From JAVXCQ01 sp036659415 (GTDB taxonomy: Bacteria; Bacillota; Negativicutes; Acidaminococcales; Acidaminococcaceae): DNA of 50,460 nucleotides. Under the pieces are notes generated by a model. That model made no database searches. It worked only from the letters and a program-made list of their open reading frames with translations, and had not been told where the DNA came from. Position 1 is the stretch's first letter. Every line of letters starts with the position of its first letter. Location: the NCBI GenBank assembly GCA_036659415.1, contig JAVXCQ010000016.1, positions 1 to 50,460 of the forward strand, in the 5' to 3' direction. The position numbers were made by a program, and so were the translations under genes. Shown here one piece after another: positions 7,242 to 15,288 of the stretch.

Positions 7242-7269
7242 TGGTATATCCTATACCATTATTATACCA
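7242..7269 (-). promoter_or_regulatory. Palindromic operator and extended -10 promoter of the thioredoxin-like gene
   Basis: TGGTATA (7242-7248), TCC, TATACCA (7252-7258) form a perfect 7-bp inverted repeat, and a third half-site TATACCA lies at 7263-7269. On the minus strand TGGTATAAT gives an extended -10 with TATAAT at 7266-7261. The palindrome falls over the expected transcription start, the usual place for a repressor such as an ArsR-family protein. The regulator is not in this window. Confidence 0.55.
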
Positions 7270-7343
7270 AAGAAGAATCTGCGTATTGTGAACTATTCGT
7301 GACACTTAGTTAACGTCGTCAGCTCTAAGTATTGTGCTAGATC

Positions 7344-8570
7344 TTATACTACTTGAAAAATAAAAAATTTAAGATAATAGGTTTCCGGTACATTCCACAA
7401 AACCGGATGATCAGGTGCTTGCTGCCTAACTTCTACTTGTCTTAACGTTACTGAAGCGTCCCTGGCAGCGTCTTCAAGCATTTGTATGAACAGCTCTTCC
7501 TTCATAAAATGGGAGCAAGAACAGGTTGCTAGATAGCCACCACGAGGCAATATTTTCATTGCTTTAAGGTTAATCTCTTTGTACCCACGCATAGCATTAT
7601 GCACGGTACTACTAGACTTCGTAAATGCCGGTGGGTCTAAGATAATTAGGTCATAAGCGCTGGACTTAAGCTGTACCAATTCGGTCAATAGGTCAAAAAC
7701 ATTAGCTGCTTGTGCCTTGACGATTTGCTCCAGTCCGTTCAGCTCGGCATTGGCTGTCGTCATAGCTACCGCCTCTGCCGAAATATCCACTGCCGTTACT
7801 TGTGCTGCGCCACCTTGTGCGGCATTAAGAGCAAAAGCGCCTGTATGCGTAAAGCAATCAAGCACACGTTTGCCTTGGCTAATACGAGCGATGGCCTGAC
7901 GATTATATTTTTGGTCAAGGAAAAACCCGGTTTTTTGTCCATTCACAACGTCGACGTGATACTTAAGACCATTTTCCACAATCACGGTCGTAGTTGGACA
8001 GAGTTCACCGCTAGCTTCTGCCAATGGGTAGAAGCCGGTGTATTGCTCCATCCCCTCCAGTAAGCGAATTTTGGCGTCATTGCGTTCATAAATACCCTTG
8101 ATGTCCTCGCCGTATTCTCGCATGAGTTTATAGAGCAATTCAAAGAGCATCTTTTTACGCAATTCAATACCCAAAGATAAAACCTGCGCCACTAAAATAT
8201 CATTAAAGCGATCCACGGTTAGTCCTGGGAAAAAATCAGCCTCGCCAAAAATCAGGCGGCAACATTTAAAATCCGCCCCCGGCATTACCGTACGCCTGTA
8301 CTCTAGGGCATAACGCAATCGCCGTTCAAAAAAAGCTTCGTCAAATTTGTCGTTGGTATTGGTAGAAAGTAATCGAATTCTGATTTTGGAATGGTCATTG
8401 ATGAAACCTGTGCCCAAATATTTACCCTTGGCGCTCAGCACATCAACCAAATCACCGTTAGTATATTCGCCGTCTATTTTGGTCACTTCATCGCCAAAAA
8501 CCCAAGGGTGCCCGCCTTTAGCTGCGCGTTCGCCTTTGGCCGTAATATAAATCTTTGTATAATTTCTCAT
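7344..8570 (-). CDS. rlmI: RlmI-type 23S rRNA (cytosine-C5) methyltransferase
   Basis: A 408-residue class I SAM-dependent methyltransferase of the RlmI/RlmK family. It has an N-terminal PUA RNA-binding domain (residues 1-75, with KGGHPWVFGDEV), a central EEHEE-type region, and a Rossmann methyltransferase domain. Motif I is VLDCFTHTGAFALNA, motif IV is LILDPPAFTKS, and the catalytic cysteine lies in LATCSCSHFM. Family members make m5C at position 1962 (E. coli numbering) of 23S rRNA. The ATG at 8570 is preceded by a weak purine-rich ribosome site. It appears monocistronic. Exact target position is inferred from family only. Confidence 0.88.
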   Translation of the reverse strand: MRNYTKIYITAKGERAAKGGHPWVFGDEVTKIDGEYTNGDLVDVLSAKGKYLGTGFINDHSKIRIRLLSTNTNDKFDEAFFERRLRYALEYRRTVMPGADFKCCRLIFGEADFFPGLTVDRFNDILVAQVLSLGIELRKKMLFELLYKLMREYGEDIKGIYERNDAKIRLLEGMEQYTGFYPLAEASGELCPTTTVIVENGLKYHVDVVNGQKTGFFLDQKYNRQAIARISQGKRVLDCFTHTGAFALNAAQGGAAQVTAVDISAEAVAMTTANAELNGLEQIVKAQAANVFDLLTELVQLKSSAYDLIILDPPAFTKSSSTVHNAMRGYKEINLKAMKILPRGGYLATCSCSHFMKEELFIQMLEDAARDASVTLRQVEVRQQAPDHPVLWNVPETYYLKFFIFQVV

Positions 8571-8654
8571 GCTTTGCCTCTTCTTCTGTTTTGATTTTAA
8601 TCAAAGTATAACATAATTCAAGCTTGCTCGCTATGTAGAGCCTTGTTGCAACTG

Positions 8655-8684
8655 TTAGTGCCTATACTAATTTTATGCTATACT
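8655..8684 (+). promoter_or_regulatory. Promoter of sfsA
   Basis: An extended -10 TGCTATACT (TATACT at 8679-8684) with a weak -35 TTAGTG at 8655-8660 (18-nt spacer) precedes the AGGGAGG ribosome site of sfsA. Confidence 0.5.
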
Positions 8685-8706
8685 TTTAACCTAGGGAGGT
8701 GTCGAA

Positions 8707-9384
8707 ATGGAATATCACCACATTAAAACCGGTTATTTTCTAGCTCGCCCCAATCGCTTTATTGCCCAAGTTGAACTTGCCGGTAAAATAGAAATTTGTC
8801 ACGTCAAAAATACCGGTCGTTGTCAAGAGCTACTCACTCCACGCGCCGTCGTTTATGTAGAAGAAAATACTAACCCTAAACGCAAAACTAAATATGACTT
8901 AGTCGCCGTACAAAAAGGCACAAGACTAATTAACATGGACTCCCAAGCACCCAATCAAGTAGTACACGACTGGCTCCTAGCCGGTGGTCTTGGTTCTGTC
9001 ACTGCTTTAAAACCAGAGAGTACTTACGGTAAATCCCGCCTAGATTTTTATTTAGAAATTGGTCAGCGCCGTATTTATCTGGAGGTCAAAGGTGTCACGC
9101 TAGAAACAGACGGCATTGTACGTTTTCCCGATGCCCCTACTGAACGAGGGCTCAAACACTTGCACGAACTGGCCGGTTGTATCAAGGACGGCTTTGAAGC
9201 CTATGTCCTATTTGTCATTCAAATGCAAAACGTCCAGTACTTCAAGCCCAACTATCAAACCCATCCTGCCTTTGGTCTAGCCTTGCAGGAGGTTGCCGCC
9301 CAAGGCGTGCACCTCTTGGCATATGACTGTTTGGTTACGCCCACCTCTCTCGTCCTAAACAAGCCTATTCCGGTGCGATTATAG
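8707..9384 (+). CDS. sfsA: SfsA, DNA/RNA nuclease-fold protein
   Basis: A 225-residue SfsA protein with normal length. The N-terminal OB-like part contains RPNRFIAQVEL and CHVKNTGRCQELL. The nuclease core has the PD-(D/E)XK pattern: SRLDFYLE followed by YLEVKGVTLE, and RGLKHLHEL further on. SfsA was first described as a sugar-fermentation stimulation protein; later work on homologues points to nuclease activity. The true role in the cell is unclear. The ATG at 8707 follows AGGGAGG. The gene stands alone, with its own promoter and a strong terminator. Confidence 0.9.
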   Translation: MEYHHIKTGYFLARPNRFIAQVELAGKIEICHVKNTGRCQELLTPRAVVYVEENTNPKRKTKYDLVAVQKGTRLINMDSQAPNQVVHDWLLAGGLGSVTALKPESTYGKSRLDFYLEIGQRRIYLEVKGVTLETDGIVRFPDAPTERGLKHLHELAGCIKDGFEAYVLFVIQMQNVQYFKPNYQTHPAFGLALQEVAAQGVHLLAYDCLVTPTSLVLNKPIPVRL

Positions 9385-9386
9385 CA

Positions 9387-9428
9387 AAAGAAGTATTTAC
9401 CGTATTAAGCGGTAAATACTTCTTTTTT
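9387..9428 (+). terminator. Terminator of sfsA
   Basis: A 16-bp inverted repeat (9387-9402 with 9410-9425) around a 7-nt loop, ending in a T-run, directly after the sfsA stop. It probably also serves metQ from the other side. Confidence 0.9.
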
Positions 9429-9474
9429 GGCTGGGCACCTAATAAGCTAACCGGTGCAGCAAAGGACTGTTTAA

Positions 9475-10296
9475 TTAAAATGCTGGTACAACTGCGCCTT
9501 TATATTTTTCTTCAATAAATTTCTTAACTTCTGGGCTGGTCAGTGCTTTGGCTAATTTTTGCAATTCCGGACGTTGATCGTCGCCTTTGCGAATAGCAAC
9601 AATATTAGCGTAAGGAGAGTCCTTAGGTTCAGTAAAGAGAGAATCTTTAACTGGGTTAAGATTAGCTTCCATCGCAAAATTGGAGTTTATTACGGCAATA
9701 GCCACATCGTCCAAGGAGCGAGGTAGCAATGCTGCTTCAATTTCGATAACTTCATAGCTTTTTGCATTATCGGTAATGTCATTAGGAGTACCGCTAATGC
9801 CAACACCCTCTCTTAATTTCAGTAAGCCTGCTTTTTCTAATAGAGCTAAAGCTCGTCCGCCGTTAGTTGGGTCATTCGGAATAGCGATTTTAGCGCCGGC
9901 TGGAATAGCTTTCAAGTCTTTAATGGTTTTGGAATAAATACCCATTGGTTCAATATGAACGCTTAGTAAGGAAACTAAATCCATCTTCCGGTCAGCGGCA
10001 AATTTTTTCAAATACGGAGTGTGTTGGAAGAAGTTGGCATCTAGCTCTTTATCATTGAGCGCCATATTAGGTTTAATATAATCGCTAAATTCAATAACTT
10101 GTAAATCTACACCCTCTTTAGCCAAGACTGGTTTTACTAAATTTAATATTTCGGCATGAGGAACTGGGGACGCACCAATTTTGAGAACTACAGTTTTAGC
10201 CGCTGAAGAATTTTCAGCCTTTTTGTCACTGCCGCAACCTGCCGCCAGTGCTAAACAAGCAATTAACGTCAAGGCCACTATCAATACCTTTTTCAT
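9475..10296 (-). CDS. metQ: MetQ-type methionine-binding lipoprotein
   Basis: A 273-residue NlpA/MetQ substrate-binding protein. Residues 1-20 are a lipoprotein signal with lipobox LAAGC, so C21 is the lipidated residue and the protein is membrane-tethered outside the cell. The family core is clear: KIGASPVPHAEIL, DANFFQHTPYL, KIAIPNDPTNGGRALALLE and AAVINSN-like IAVINSNFAM. It binds methionine for the MetNI importer. The MetN ATPase and MetI permease are not adjacent, so this copy is an orphan or a second receptor. A SAM-I riboswitch immediately upstream strongly supports the methionine role: expression should stop when SAM is high. Confidence 0.92.
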   Translation of the reverse strand: MKKVLIVALTLIACLALAAGCGSDKKAENSSAAKTVVLKIGASPVPHAEILNLVKPVLAKEGVDLQVIEFSDYIKPNMALNDKELDANFFQHTPYLKKFAADRKMDLVSLLSVHIEPMGIYSKTIKDLKAIPAGAKIAIPNDPTNGGRALALLEKAGLLKLREGVGISGTPNDITDNAKSYEVIEIEAALLPRSLDDVAIAVINSNFAMEANLNPVKDSLFTEPKDSPYANIVAIRKGDDQRPELQKLAKALTSPEVKKFIEEKYKGAVVPAF

Positions 10297-10327
10297 CTTT
10301 CATCTCTCCCTTAAGTTTTTCTTAATA

Positions 10328-10361
10328 ATAAAAAAACTACTCTCTCCGAGGAAAGAGTAGT
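10328..10361 (-). terminator. Riboswitch-controlled terminator
   Basis: On the minus strand ACTACTCTTTC pairs with GAGAGAGTAGT, followed by a T-run. It sits between the SAM-I aptamer and metQ. A preceding AAGTAGTTTACTACTC segment can form the competing antiterminator. Confidence 0.85.
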
Positions 10362-10377
10362 AAACTACTTTGCTTTC

Positions 10378-10484
10378 CTCTCATCTGTCAAGAAATTCTT
10401 CTTGCAGGATTTGGCACCACTTTCGCCGAAGCGTTTGGTTGCCGGGTGTCATCGGGCCTGTCCCTCGACCGCTCTTGATAAGAG
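10378..10484 (-). ncRNA. SAM-I (S-box) riboswitch aptamer
   Basis: On the minus strand the aptamer begins CTCTTATCAAGAG, continues with GAGGGACAGGCCCGATGA and CCCGGCAACC, then GGTGCCAAATCCTGCA, and closes with GATGAGAG. These are the conserved core blocks of the SAM-I class, in the right order. SAM binding should favour the downstream terminator and switch off metQ. Confidence 0.97.
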
Positions 10485-10506
10485 TTACATTATTAAGTTG
10501 TTTATT

Positions 10507-10535
10507 ATGATAACGTAAAGCAGTATTTGTGTCAA
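10507..10535 (-). promoter_or_regulatory. Promoter of the SAM riboswitch-metQ transcript
   Basis: On the minus strand TTGACA (10535-10530) and TATCAT (10512-10507) are spaced by 17 nt, placing the start about 20 nt before the aptamer. Confidence 0.75.
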
Positions 10536-10552
10536 CTAGTTTTTTATAAAAA

Positions 10553-10580
10553 AAAGCACATCTTCGAAAAGATGTGCTTT
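10553..10580 (-). terminator. Terminator after tRNA-Pro
   Basis: AAAGCACATCTT-CGAA-AAGATGTGCTTT is a perfect 12-bp hairpin; on the minus strand it is followed by eight T. It lies directly after the tRNA and before the metQ promoter. Confidence 0.88.
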
Positions 10581-10595
10581 CGTTGCGATTCAAGT

Positions 10596-10672
10596 TGGTC
10601 GGAGCGGCAAGATTCGAACTTGCGACCCCCTGCTCCCAAGGCAGGTGCTCTACCAAACTGAGCCACGCCCCG
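10596..10672 (-). tRNA. tRNA-Pro (anticodon TGG)
   Basis: On the minus strand a complete cloverleaf of 77 nt including encoded CCA. The acceptor stem is CGGGGCG/CGCTCCG with one G-U pair, the anticodon arm is CCTGC-CTTGGGA-GCAGG (anticodon TGG), and the T arm contains GTTCGAATC. It reads all proline codons with wobble. Confidence 0.96.
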
Positions 10673-10722
10673 AATCACAAGTGTTATTATACATAAGAAC
10701 TAACCGTTCGTCAACATCTTTT

Positions 10723-11286
10723 TTATTCCTTGCTATATTTCTTGATCCCTACTTTATAAAAATCATTACCTGCGCTATCAATGCAGACAATGGCAGGGAA
10801 ATCAACCACCTCATAGCGTCTAATCGCTTCCGGTCCCAAATCGCCATAAGCCAATAATTCTTGAGCTTTAATGGATTGGGCAATAACTGCGGCAGCGCCA
10901 CCGATAGCAACAAAATACACGGCACAGTTTTTAACAATAGCGTCAATAACCTCTTGCGAACGCAAGCCCTTACCAATCATGCCTTTCATACCTTGCTCTA
11001 ACATCGTCGGCGTATATTTATCCATGCGTCCACTGGTGGTAGGACCGGCAGCACCAACTACCTGTCCCGGTTTTTCTGGTGAGGGACCCACATAGTAAAT
11101 AACGTTGCCACGCACGTCAATGGGTAGTTTTTCGCCCCGTGCCAAGGCTTCGGTCATTCTTTTATGTGCAGCATCACGAGCTGTATAAATTGGTCCCGTA
11201 ATGCGCACGCTATCACCGGCTTTTAAAGTTTTGATGACTTCGTCAGTCAGTGGCGTCGTAATGTATTTAACCGTTTGTTCAGACAT
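10723..11286 (-). CDS. fumB: Fe-S fumarate hydratase, beta subunit
   Basis: A 187-residue C-terminal-type subunit of two-subunit class I fumarase (also related to L-tartrate dehydratase beta). Diagnostic segments are GDSVRITGPIYTARDAAHKR, YYVGPSPEKPGQVVGAAGPTTSGRMD, GKGL and VYFVAIGGAAAVIAQSI. It pairs with the alpha subunit encoded just upstream (12-nt gap) to form the active hydratase that interconverts fumarate and malate. Choice of fumarase over tartrate dehydratase rests on the adjacent malic enzyme. Third gene of the malic enzyme-fumarase operon. Confidence 0.88.
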   Translation of the reverse strand: MSEQTVKYITTPLTDEVIKTLKAGDSVRITGPIYTARDAAHKRMTEALARGEKLPIDVRGNVIYYVGPSPEKPGQVVGAAGPTTSGRMDKYTPTMLEQGMKGMIGKGLRSQEVIDAIVKNCAVYFVAIGGAAAVIAQSIKAQELLAYGDLGPEAIRRYEVVDFPAIVCIDSAGNDFYKVGIKKYSKE

Positions 11287-11298
11287 TTTTGCTCCCCC

Positions 11299-12144
11299 TT
11301 ATATGACTATTTGAGCACGCCGAGCTGCATGACAATTCAGATTAACCGCTACCGGTAATGAGCCAATATGCGTTGGCGTATATTCGATATTAACAGCTAA
11401 CGCCGTAGTAGAGCCACCCAAACCTGAAGGGCCTACACCTGTCCTATTCACGCGTTGCAAGATATCTTCTTCCAACTGTGCATACTGTGGATCAGCATTG
11501 TGCTCACCCACCGTTCTGGTTAAGGAATATTTAGCCAAAATTGTTGCCTGCTCCATAGTTCCGCCAATACCAATGCCAACCGTGACCGGTGGACAAGGAT
11601 TAGGGCCTGCGCTGCGCACGGTATCTAGCACAAATTTAATCACGCCTTCCACACCATCAGCCGGTTTTAGCATTTTAAGTGCACCCATATTTTCACTGCC
11701 GCACCCTTTAGGCGCTACCGTTATTTTCAGCTGTTCGCCGGGGACAATAGTCGCATGAATAATCGCCGGTGTATTATCACCAGTATTTTTGCGTACAAAC
11801 AAAGGGTCTGCCACCGAGGACTTACGCAAATATCCTTCTACGTAGCCGCTAGCAACGCCTGCGTGAATAGCACTATAAAGATCTCCCCCTACAAAATGAA
11901 GATCTTGTCCTATCTCTGCAAAAATAACAGCTAAGCCTGTATCTTGGCAAATAGGAGAGTTAGTTCGTTTGGCTAATTGCGCATTTTCTACCAGGGTGGT
12001 CAAAATTTCTTGGCCCAAGGGAGATTCTTCCGTCCCAATAGCGGCCTGCAACTTAGCTAACATTTCTTCCGGCAAATAGTAACAAGCATCTTTACACAGC
12101 TTGCCTACTGCTACGGTTACTTCTTGGACATCAATAGTACGCAT
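11299..12144 (-). CDS. fumA: Fe-S fumarate hydratase, alpha subunit
   Basis: A 281-residue N-terminal-type subunit of oxygen-sensitive class I fumarase. The three cysteines that hold the [4Fe-4S] cluster are visible in SPICQDTGLAV, APKGCGSENMGALKML and GPNPCPPVTVGIGIGG. The protein begins at ATG 12144 with GGAGGTG a few bases upstream. It lies 16 nt after the malic enzyme gene and 12 nt before the beta subunit. Together the three genes connect pyruvate, malate and fumarate, which suits an anaerobe that forms succinate or propionate. Confidence 0.9.
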   Translation of the reverse strand: MRTIDVQEVTVAVGKLCKDACYYLPEEMLAKLQAAIGTEESPLGQEILTTLVENAQLAKRTNSPICQDTGLAVIFAEIGQDLHFVGGDLYSAIHAGVASGYVEGYLRKSSVADPLFVRKNTGDNTPAIIHATIVPGEQLKITVAPKGCGSENMGALKMLKPADGVEGVIKFVLDTVRSAGPNPCPPVTVGIGIGGTMEQATILAKYSLTRTVGEHNADPQYAQLEEDILQRVNRTGVGPSGLGGSTTALAVNIEYTPTHIGSLPVAVNLNCHAARRAQIVI

Positions 12145-12160
12145 AAAGCACCTCCGCCAC

Positions 12161-13387
12161 TTATCTTCCTACTCGTTTCATCGTATTAGTTCTGATCACT
12201 TCTGGGTCAATTTGCACACGGGCAATACCTGTTTCAATAGCTACTTTGGCTACTGCCGCCGCCACTGCCGGTGCTACCCGTGGGTCAAAAGCATCAGGCA
12301 CAACATAATCCGCCCGCAAATCTTTTTCGTCTATTAAATTGGCAATAGCATGAACTGCCGCTACTTTCATTTCTTCGGTAATTGCTTTGGCTCGCACGTC
12401 CAGTGCACCACGGAAAACCCCCGGGAATACTGTCACATTATTTACCTGGTTAGGAGTATCACTGCGGCCAGTTCCTGCTACTCTGGCACCGGCTGCAATA
12501 GCAGCTTCATAGGTTGTTTCCGGCACAGGATTAGCCAGTGCAAAAACAATAGCGTCCTTATTCATACTGCCGATAATCTCAGCGGTAAATACATTCGGTG
12601 CCGAAACACCGATTAAAACATCGGCGCCCTTAGCAAGCTCTGCCAAAGAACCTTGTTCTTGCTTAGGGTTGGTTACTGTTTGGAGATACGTTTGAATGCG
12701 ATCCAGCGGAGCCTCCAGCTCGCGATGTAACGCACCCCATCTGTCCACCATAATAACGTTGCCAGCACCCATGCTGACCAAAAGGCGACCTATCGCTGAC
12801 CCAGCCGCACCGCAACCATTAACTACGACTTTGACGTCTTTAATTTCTTTTTTCACAAACCGCAAAGCTCCGGTCACCGCCGACAACGCTGCGATTGCTG
12901 TACCATGTTGGTCATCATGAAAAACCGGAATCTCACAAATTGCTTTTAAACGGTCTTCTATTTCATAACATTTAGGAGAAGAAATATCTTCCAAATTAAT
13001 ACCGGCAAAAGTTGGTTGTAACAATTTGACCGTAGCAATAAATTGCTCCGGGTCTTTGGTATCTAGACAGATCGGTACTGCGTCAACGTCCCCAAAAGTT
13101 TTAAATAAAACAGCTTTGCCCTCCATTACCGGCATCGCCGCCTCAGGTCCAATATCACCCAAACCCAAAACTCGTGTACCATCACTAATAATGGCCACCA
13201 TATTGCCGCGGCAGGTTAATTCAAAAGAAAGCTCCGGCTTGTCTTTAATCGCTTTGCAGGGATCTGCCACTCCCGGAGTATAAGCAATTGCTAAATCGTG
13301 ACGATTTTTAATCGGCACTTTACTAATAACAGCTAGCTTGCCGTTATTATCTGCGTGTAATTTCATTGATTCTTCGCCTAATGTCAT
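12161..13387 (-). CDS. NAD(P)-dependent malic enzyme
   Basis: A 408-residue short bacterial malic enzyme (malate to pyruvate plus CO2). The catalytic tyrosine lies in AIAYTPGVADPCKAI; metal and substrate residues lie in PTFAGINLEDISSPKCYEIE and PVFHDDQHGTAIA. The dinucleotide fold is VVVNGCGAAGSAIG. The C-terminal conserved block FALANPVPE follows. ATG at 13387 has GGAGG nine bases upstream; an internal ATG would shorten the protein by seven residues. Cofactor preference (NAD or NADP) cannot be settled from the motif alone. First gene of an operon with both fumarase subunits. Confidence 0.9.
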   Translation of the reverse strand: MTLGEESMKLHADNNGKLAVISKVPIKNRHDLAIAYTPGVADPCKAIKDKPELSFELTCRGNMVAIISDGTRVLGLGDIGPEAAMPVMEGKAVLFKTFGDVDAVPICLDTKDPEQFIATVKLLQPTFAGINLEDISSPKCYEIEDRLKAICEIPVFHDDQHGTAIAALSAVTGALRFVKKEIKDVKVVVNGCGAAGSAIGRLLVSMGAGNVIMVDRWGALHRELEAPLDRIQTYLQTVTNPKQEQGSLAELAKGADVLIGVSAPNVFTAEIIGSMNKDAIVFALANPVPETTYEAAIAAGARVAGTGRSDTPNQVNNVTVFPGVFRGALDVRAKAITEEMKVAAVHAIANLIDEKDLRADYVVPDAFDPRVAPAVAAAVAKVAIETGIARVQIDPEVIRTNTMKRVGR

Positions 13388-13427
13388 ACTTTATATCCTC
13401 CATTCGCCTTAAATAGTGTACGCTAAT

Positions 13428-13456
13428 ATTTTATATGAAACCTTTTATTAATTCAA
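13428..13456 (-). promoter_or_regulatory. Candidate promoter of the malic enzyme-fumarase operon
   Basis: On the minus strand TTGAAT (13456-13451) and TAAAAT (13433-13428) are spaced by 17 nt, about 40 bases before the malic enzyme start. Confidence 0.45.
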
Positions 13457-13472
13457 CCCATTTGTGTGATAA

Positions 13473-13955
13473 TTATGTGATGTTTATTAACTCCACTTCC
13501 GGTTTAACCCCTACTTGCAAATTCAGAACGGCAAAAGTTGCCCCCTCTTCACTCCTTGGTAAAGCCGGACTCCCTGGGTTAATAAGTAAAATATCCCCAC
13601 ACCATTTAACTAGCGGTATATGTGTATGACCAAATACTACAATATCTACTTCTAACTTGCGTGCCCACCAGGCCAGCTCCTCAACCTTATAGCCGGACAA
13701 ATACCGATGTCCATGAGTAAGCCAAATGCGTTTACCTGCCACCGTGATAAATTCATCAATCTTACCCCGCCCTTCTCTGGCATCAGTATTGCCTGCTACT
13801 GCCAGTAGCGGTAAGCCTGTTTCTTGTACTAAAAACAGCCCATCTTGACCGTGGTCACCTGTGTGAAACCAATAATCTACCGGCGGTACTAATTTCAGTA
13901 CTAAACGCATAGCAGGCTTGCTACCGTGCGTATCACCTGTAATCCCGATTTTCAC
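13473..13955 (-). CDS. YfcE/MJ0936-type metallophosphoesterase
   Basis: A 160-residue calcineurin-like phosphoesterase. Metal-binding motifs are GITGDTHG, HTGDHGQDG, VAGNTD (GNxD), WLTHGH and VFGHTHIP, the full set for a dinuclear site. The preferred start is GTG at 13955: it forms a GTGA overlap with the rdgB stop, and GGGAG lies just upstream. An ATG at 13979 would add eight residues but lies inside rdgB. Homologues hydrolyse phosphodiesters in vitro; the natural substrate is unknown. It is the last gene of the hyuA-HDAC-rph-rdgB operon, and rph-rdgB-phosphoesterase is a frequent order in Firmicutes. Confidence 0.88.
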   Translation of the reverse strand: MKIGITGDTHGSKPAMRLVLKLVPPVDYWFHTGDHGQDGLFLVQETGLPLLAVAGNTDAREGRGKIDEFITVAGKRIWLTHGHRYLSGYKVEELAWWARKLEVDIVVFGHTHIPLVKWCGDILLINPGSPALPRSEEGATFAVLNLQVGVKPEVELINIT

Positions 13956-14542
13956 TTTATTTTCTCCCACATTGCGCACATTTTTTTGATGGCTTTACTA
14001 CGATGACTAACTTTATTTTTTTCTTCCAAAGTAGCTTCCCCTAAACCCATGTGTAATTCTGTAGACCAGAACAAAGGATCGTAACCAAAACCCCCTTCGC
14101 CCAATGGTTCATGCAAAAGCATACCCTCACAGATACCATCTGTTTCAGCTAAAATCTTGCCGCTGGGATCAGCCACCGCCAAAGCGCAACGAAAACGGCA
14201 GGTTCGTTTCATGTGAAACTTCATATTCATTAAAAGCAAGGCATTATTAGCCGCTGCATCATGTTCTTCTCCGGCATAACGAGCAGACAATACCCCCGGC
14301 TCGCCGCCCAAAGTTTGTACTTCCAAGCCTGAATCATCAGCAATACAGCGCTTGCCAGTTTGTTTAGCATAATAAATCGCCTTGAGTCTAGCGTTAGCAG
14401 CAAACGTTTTGCCGGTTTCTTCTGGCTCTGCTAATTCCGGCCACTCCTCTAAGGACTTTAATTCTACGGCTAAATCTTTCATCAATACCTTAAATTCTTC
14501 TATTTTTCCTACATTTTTTGTCGCAATCACTAATTCCTGCAT
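13952..14542 (-). CDS. rdgB: XTP/dITP pyrophosphatase (RdgB/HAM1)
   Basis: A 196-residue house-cleaning nucleotide pyrophosphatase that removes XTP, ITP and dITP from the nucleotide pool. The N-terminal nucleotide motif is ATKNVGKIEEF. The active-site block is ADDSGLEVQTLGGEPGVLSARYAG, followed by GEGGFGYDPLFW and KNKVSHRSKA. It starts one base after the rph stop codon and overlaps the phosphoesterase start, so all three are probably co-translated. Confidence 0.95.
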   Translation of the reverse strand: MQELVIATKNVGKIEEFKVLMKDLAVELKSLEEWPELAEPEETGKTFAANARLKAIYYAKQTGKRCIADDSGLEVQTLGGEPGVLSARYAGEEHDAAANNALLLMNMKFHMKRTCRFRCALAVADPSGKILAETDGICEGMLLHEPLGEGGFGYDPLFWSTELHMGLGEATLEEKNKVSHRSKAIKKMCAMWEKIK

Positions 14543-14543
14543 C

Positions 14544-15278
14544 TTATTTTCCCACCCGCTCTGCTAATTTTCCCAAAACTTCCTTTTGTTTTGCGATTAA
14601 TTCTTGGCACCCTTGTTCGCCTAATTCCAAAAATCTAGCCAACTGTTGTCTGTTAAAGGTGCTTTCTTCCCCTGTACCCTGTAATTCTACAAATTCGCCT
14701 TGACCTGTCATCACAATATTCATATCCACTTCGGCCCTACTATCTTCTTCATAACACAAATCCAATAGCTCCGTGCCCTCCACCAGACCTACACTCACAG
14801 CTGCCAAAAAGTCTTTGATTGGGAAAGGCTGATCTTCCTCGCACACCTTGCTTAAAGCAATAACTAAAGCCACAAAACTACCGGTAACAGACGCAGTTCT
14901 CGTCCCGCCGTCAGCCTGCAAAACGTCACAATCAATAGTAATGGATTTTTCGCCCAAAGCCTGTAGATCCACAATGCTGCGTAGCGACCGGCCAATTAGA
15001 CGCTGAATTTCCTGGGTTCTGCCACTTTGCTTGCCTCTAGCCGCCTCTCGCGAATTTCTTTGTTGTGTAGAACGAGGCAAAAGAGAATATTCTGCTGTTA
15101 CCCAGCCCTTACCCGTCCCCGCCAAAAATCTCGGCACCTTTTCTTCTACTGACGCATTGCACAAAACTCTGGTGTTACCCATGGCTATTAAAACCGAGCC
15201 CTCCGGATAAATCACAAAATCTTTAATCATTTCTACTGGTCTTAATTGCCCCAGCGTTCTTCCGTCTATTCTGTCCAT
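14544..15278 (-). CDS. rph: RNase PH
   Basis: A 244-residue phosphorolytic 3'-5' exoribonuclease that trims tRNA 3' ends. Typical segments are GKGWVTAEYSLLPRSTQQRNSREA, IQRLIGRSLRS, DCDVLQADGGTRTASVTGS (phosphate and metal region) and DLCYEEDSRAEVDMN. The length is normal for the family. It sits between the HDAC-like gene (10-nt gap) and rdgB in the same operon. Confidence 0.96.
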   Translation of the reverse strand: MDRIDGRTLGQLRPVEMIKDFVIYPEGSVLIAMGNTRVLCNASVEEKVPRFLAGTGKGWVTAEYSLLPRSTQQRNSREAARGKQSGRTQEIQRLIGRSLRSIVDLQALGEKSITIDCDVLQADGGTRTASVTGSFVALVIALSKVCEEDQPFPIKDFLAAVSVGLVEGTELLDLCYEEDSRAEVDMNIVMTGQGEFVELQGTGEESTFNRQQLARFLELGEQGCQELIAKQKEVLGKLAERVGK

Positions 15279-15288
15279 ACTGTTCCCC

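Noticed and set aside
10381..10656. Open frame of 91 codons on the minus strand
   Set aside because: It covers the SAM-I riboswitch and most of tRNA-Pro; both RNAs are certain, and the frame has no ribosome site or family.
13026..13283. Long antisense frames in the malic enzyme, fumarase, HyuA and glycolytic genes
   Set aside because: They are opposite strongly conserved coding regions, lack ribosome sites and show no protein family; they follow from codon bias of the real genes.
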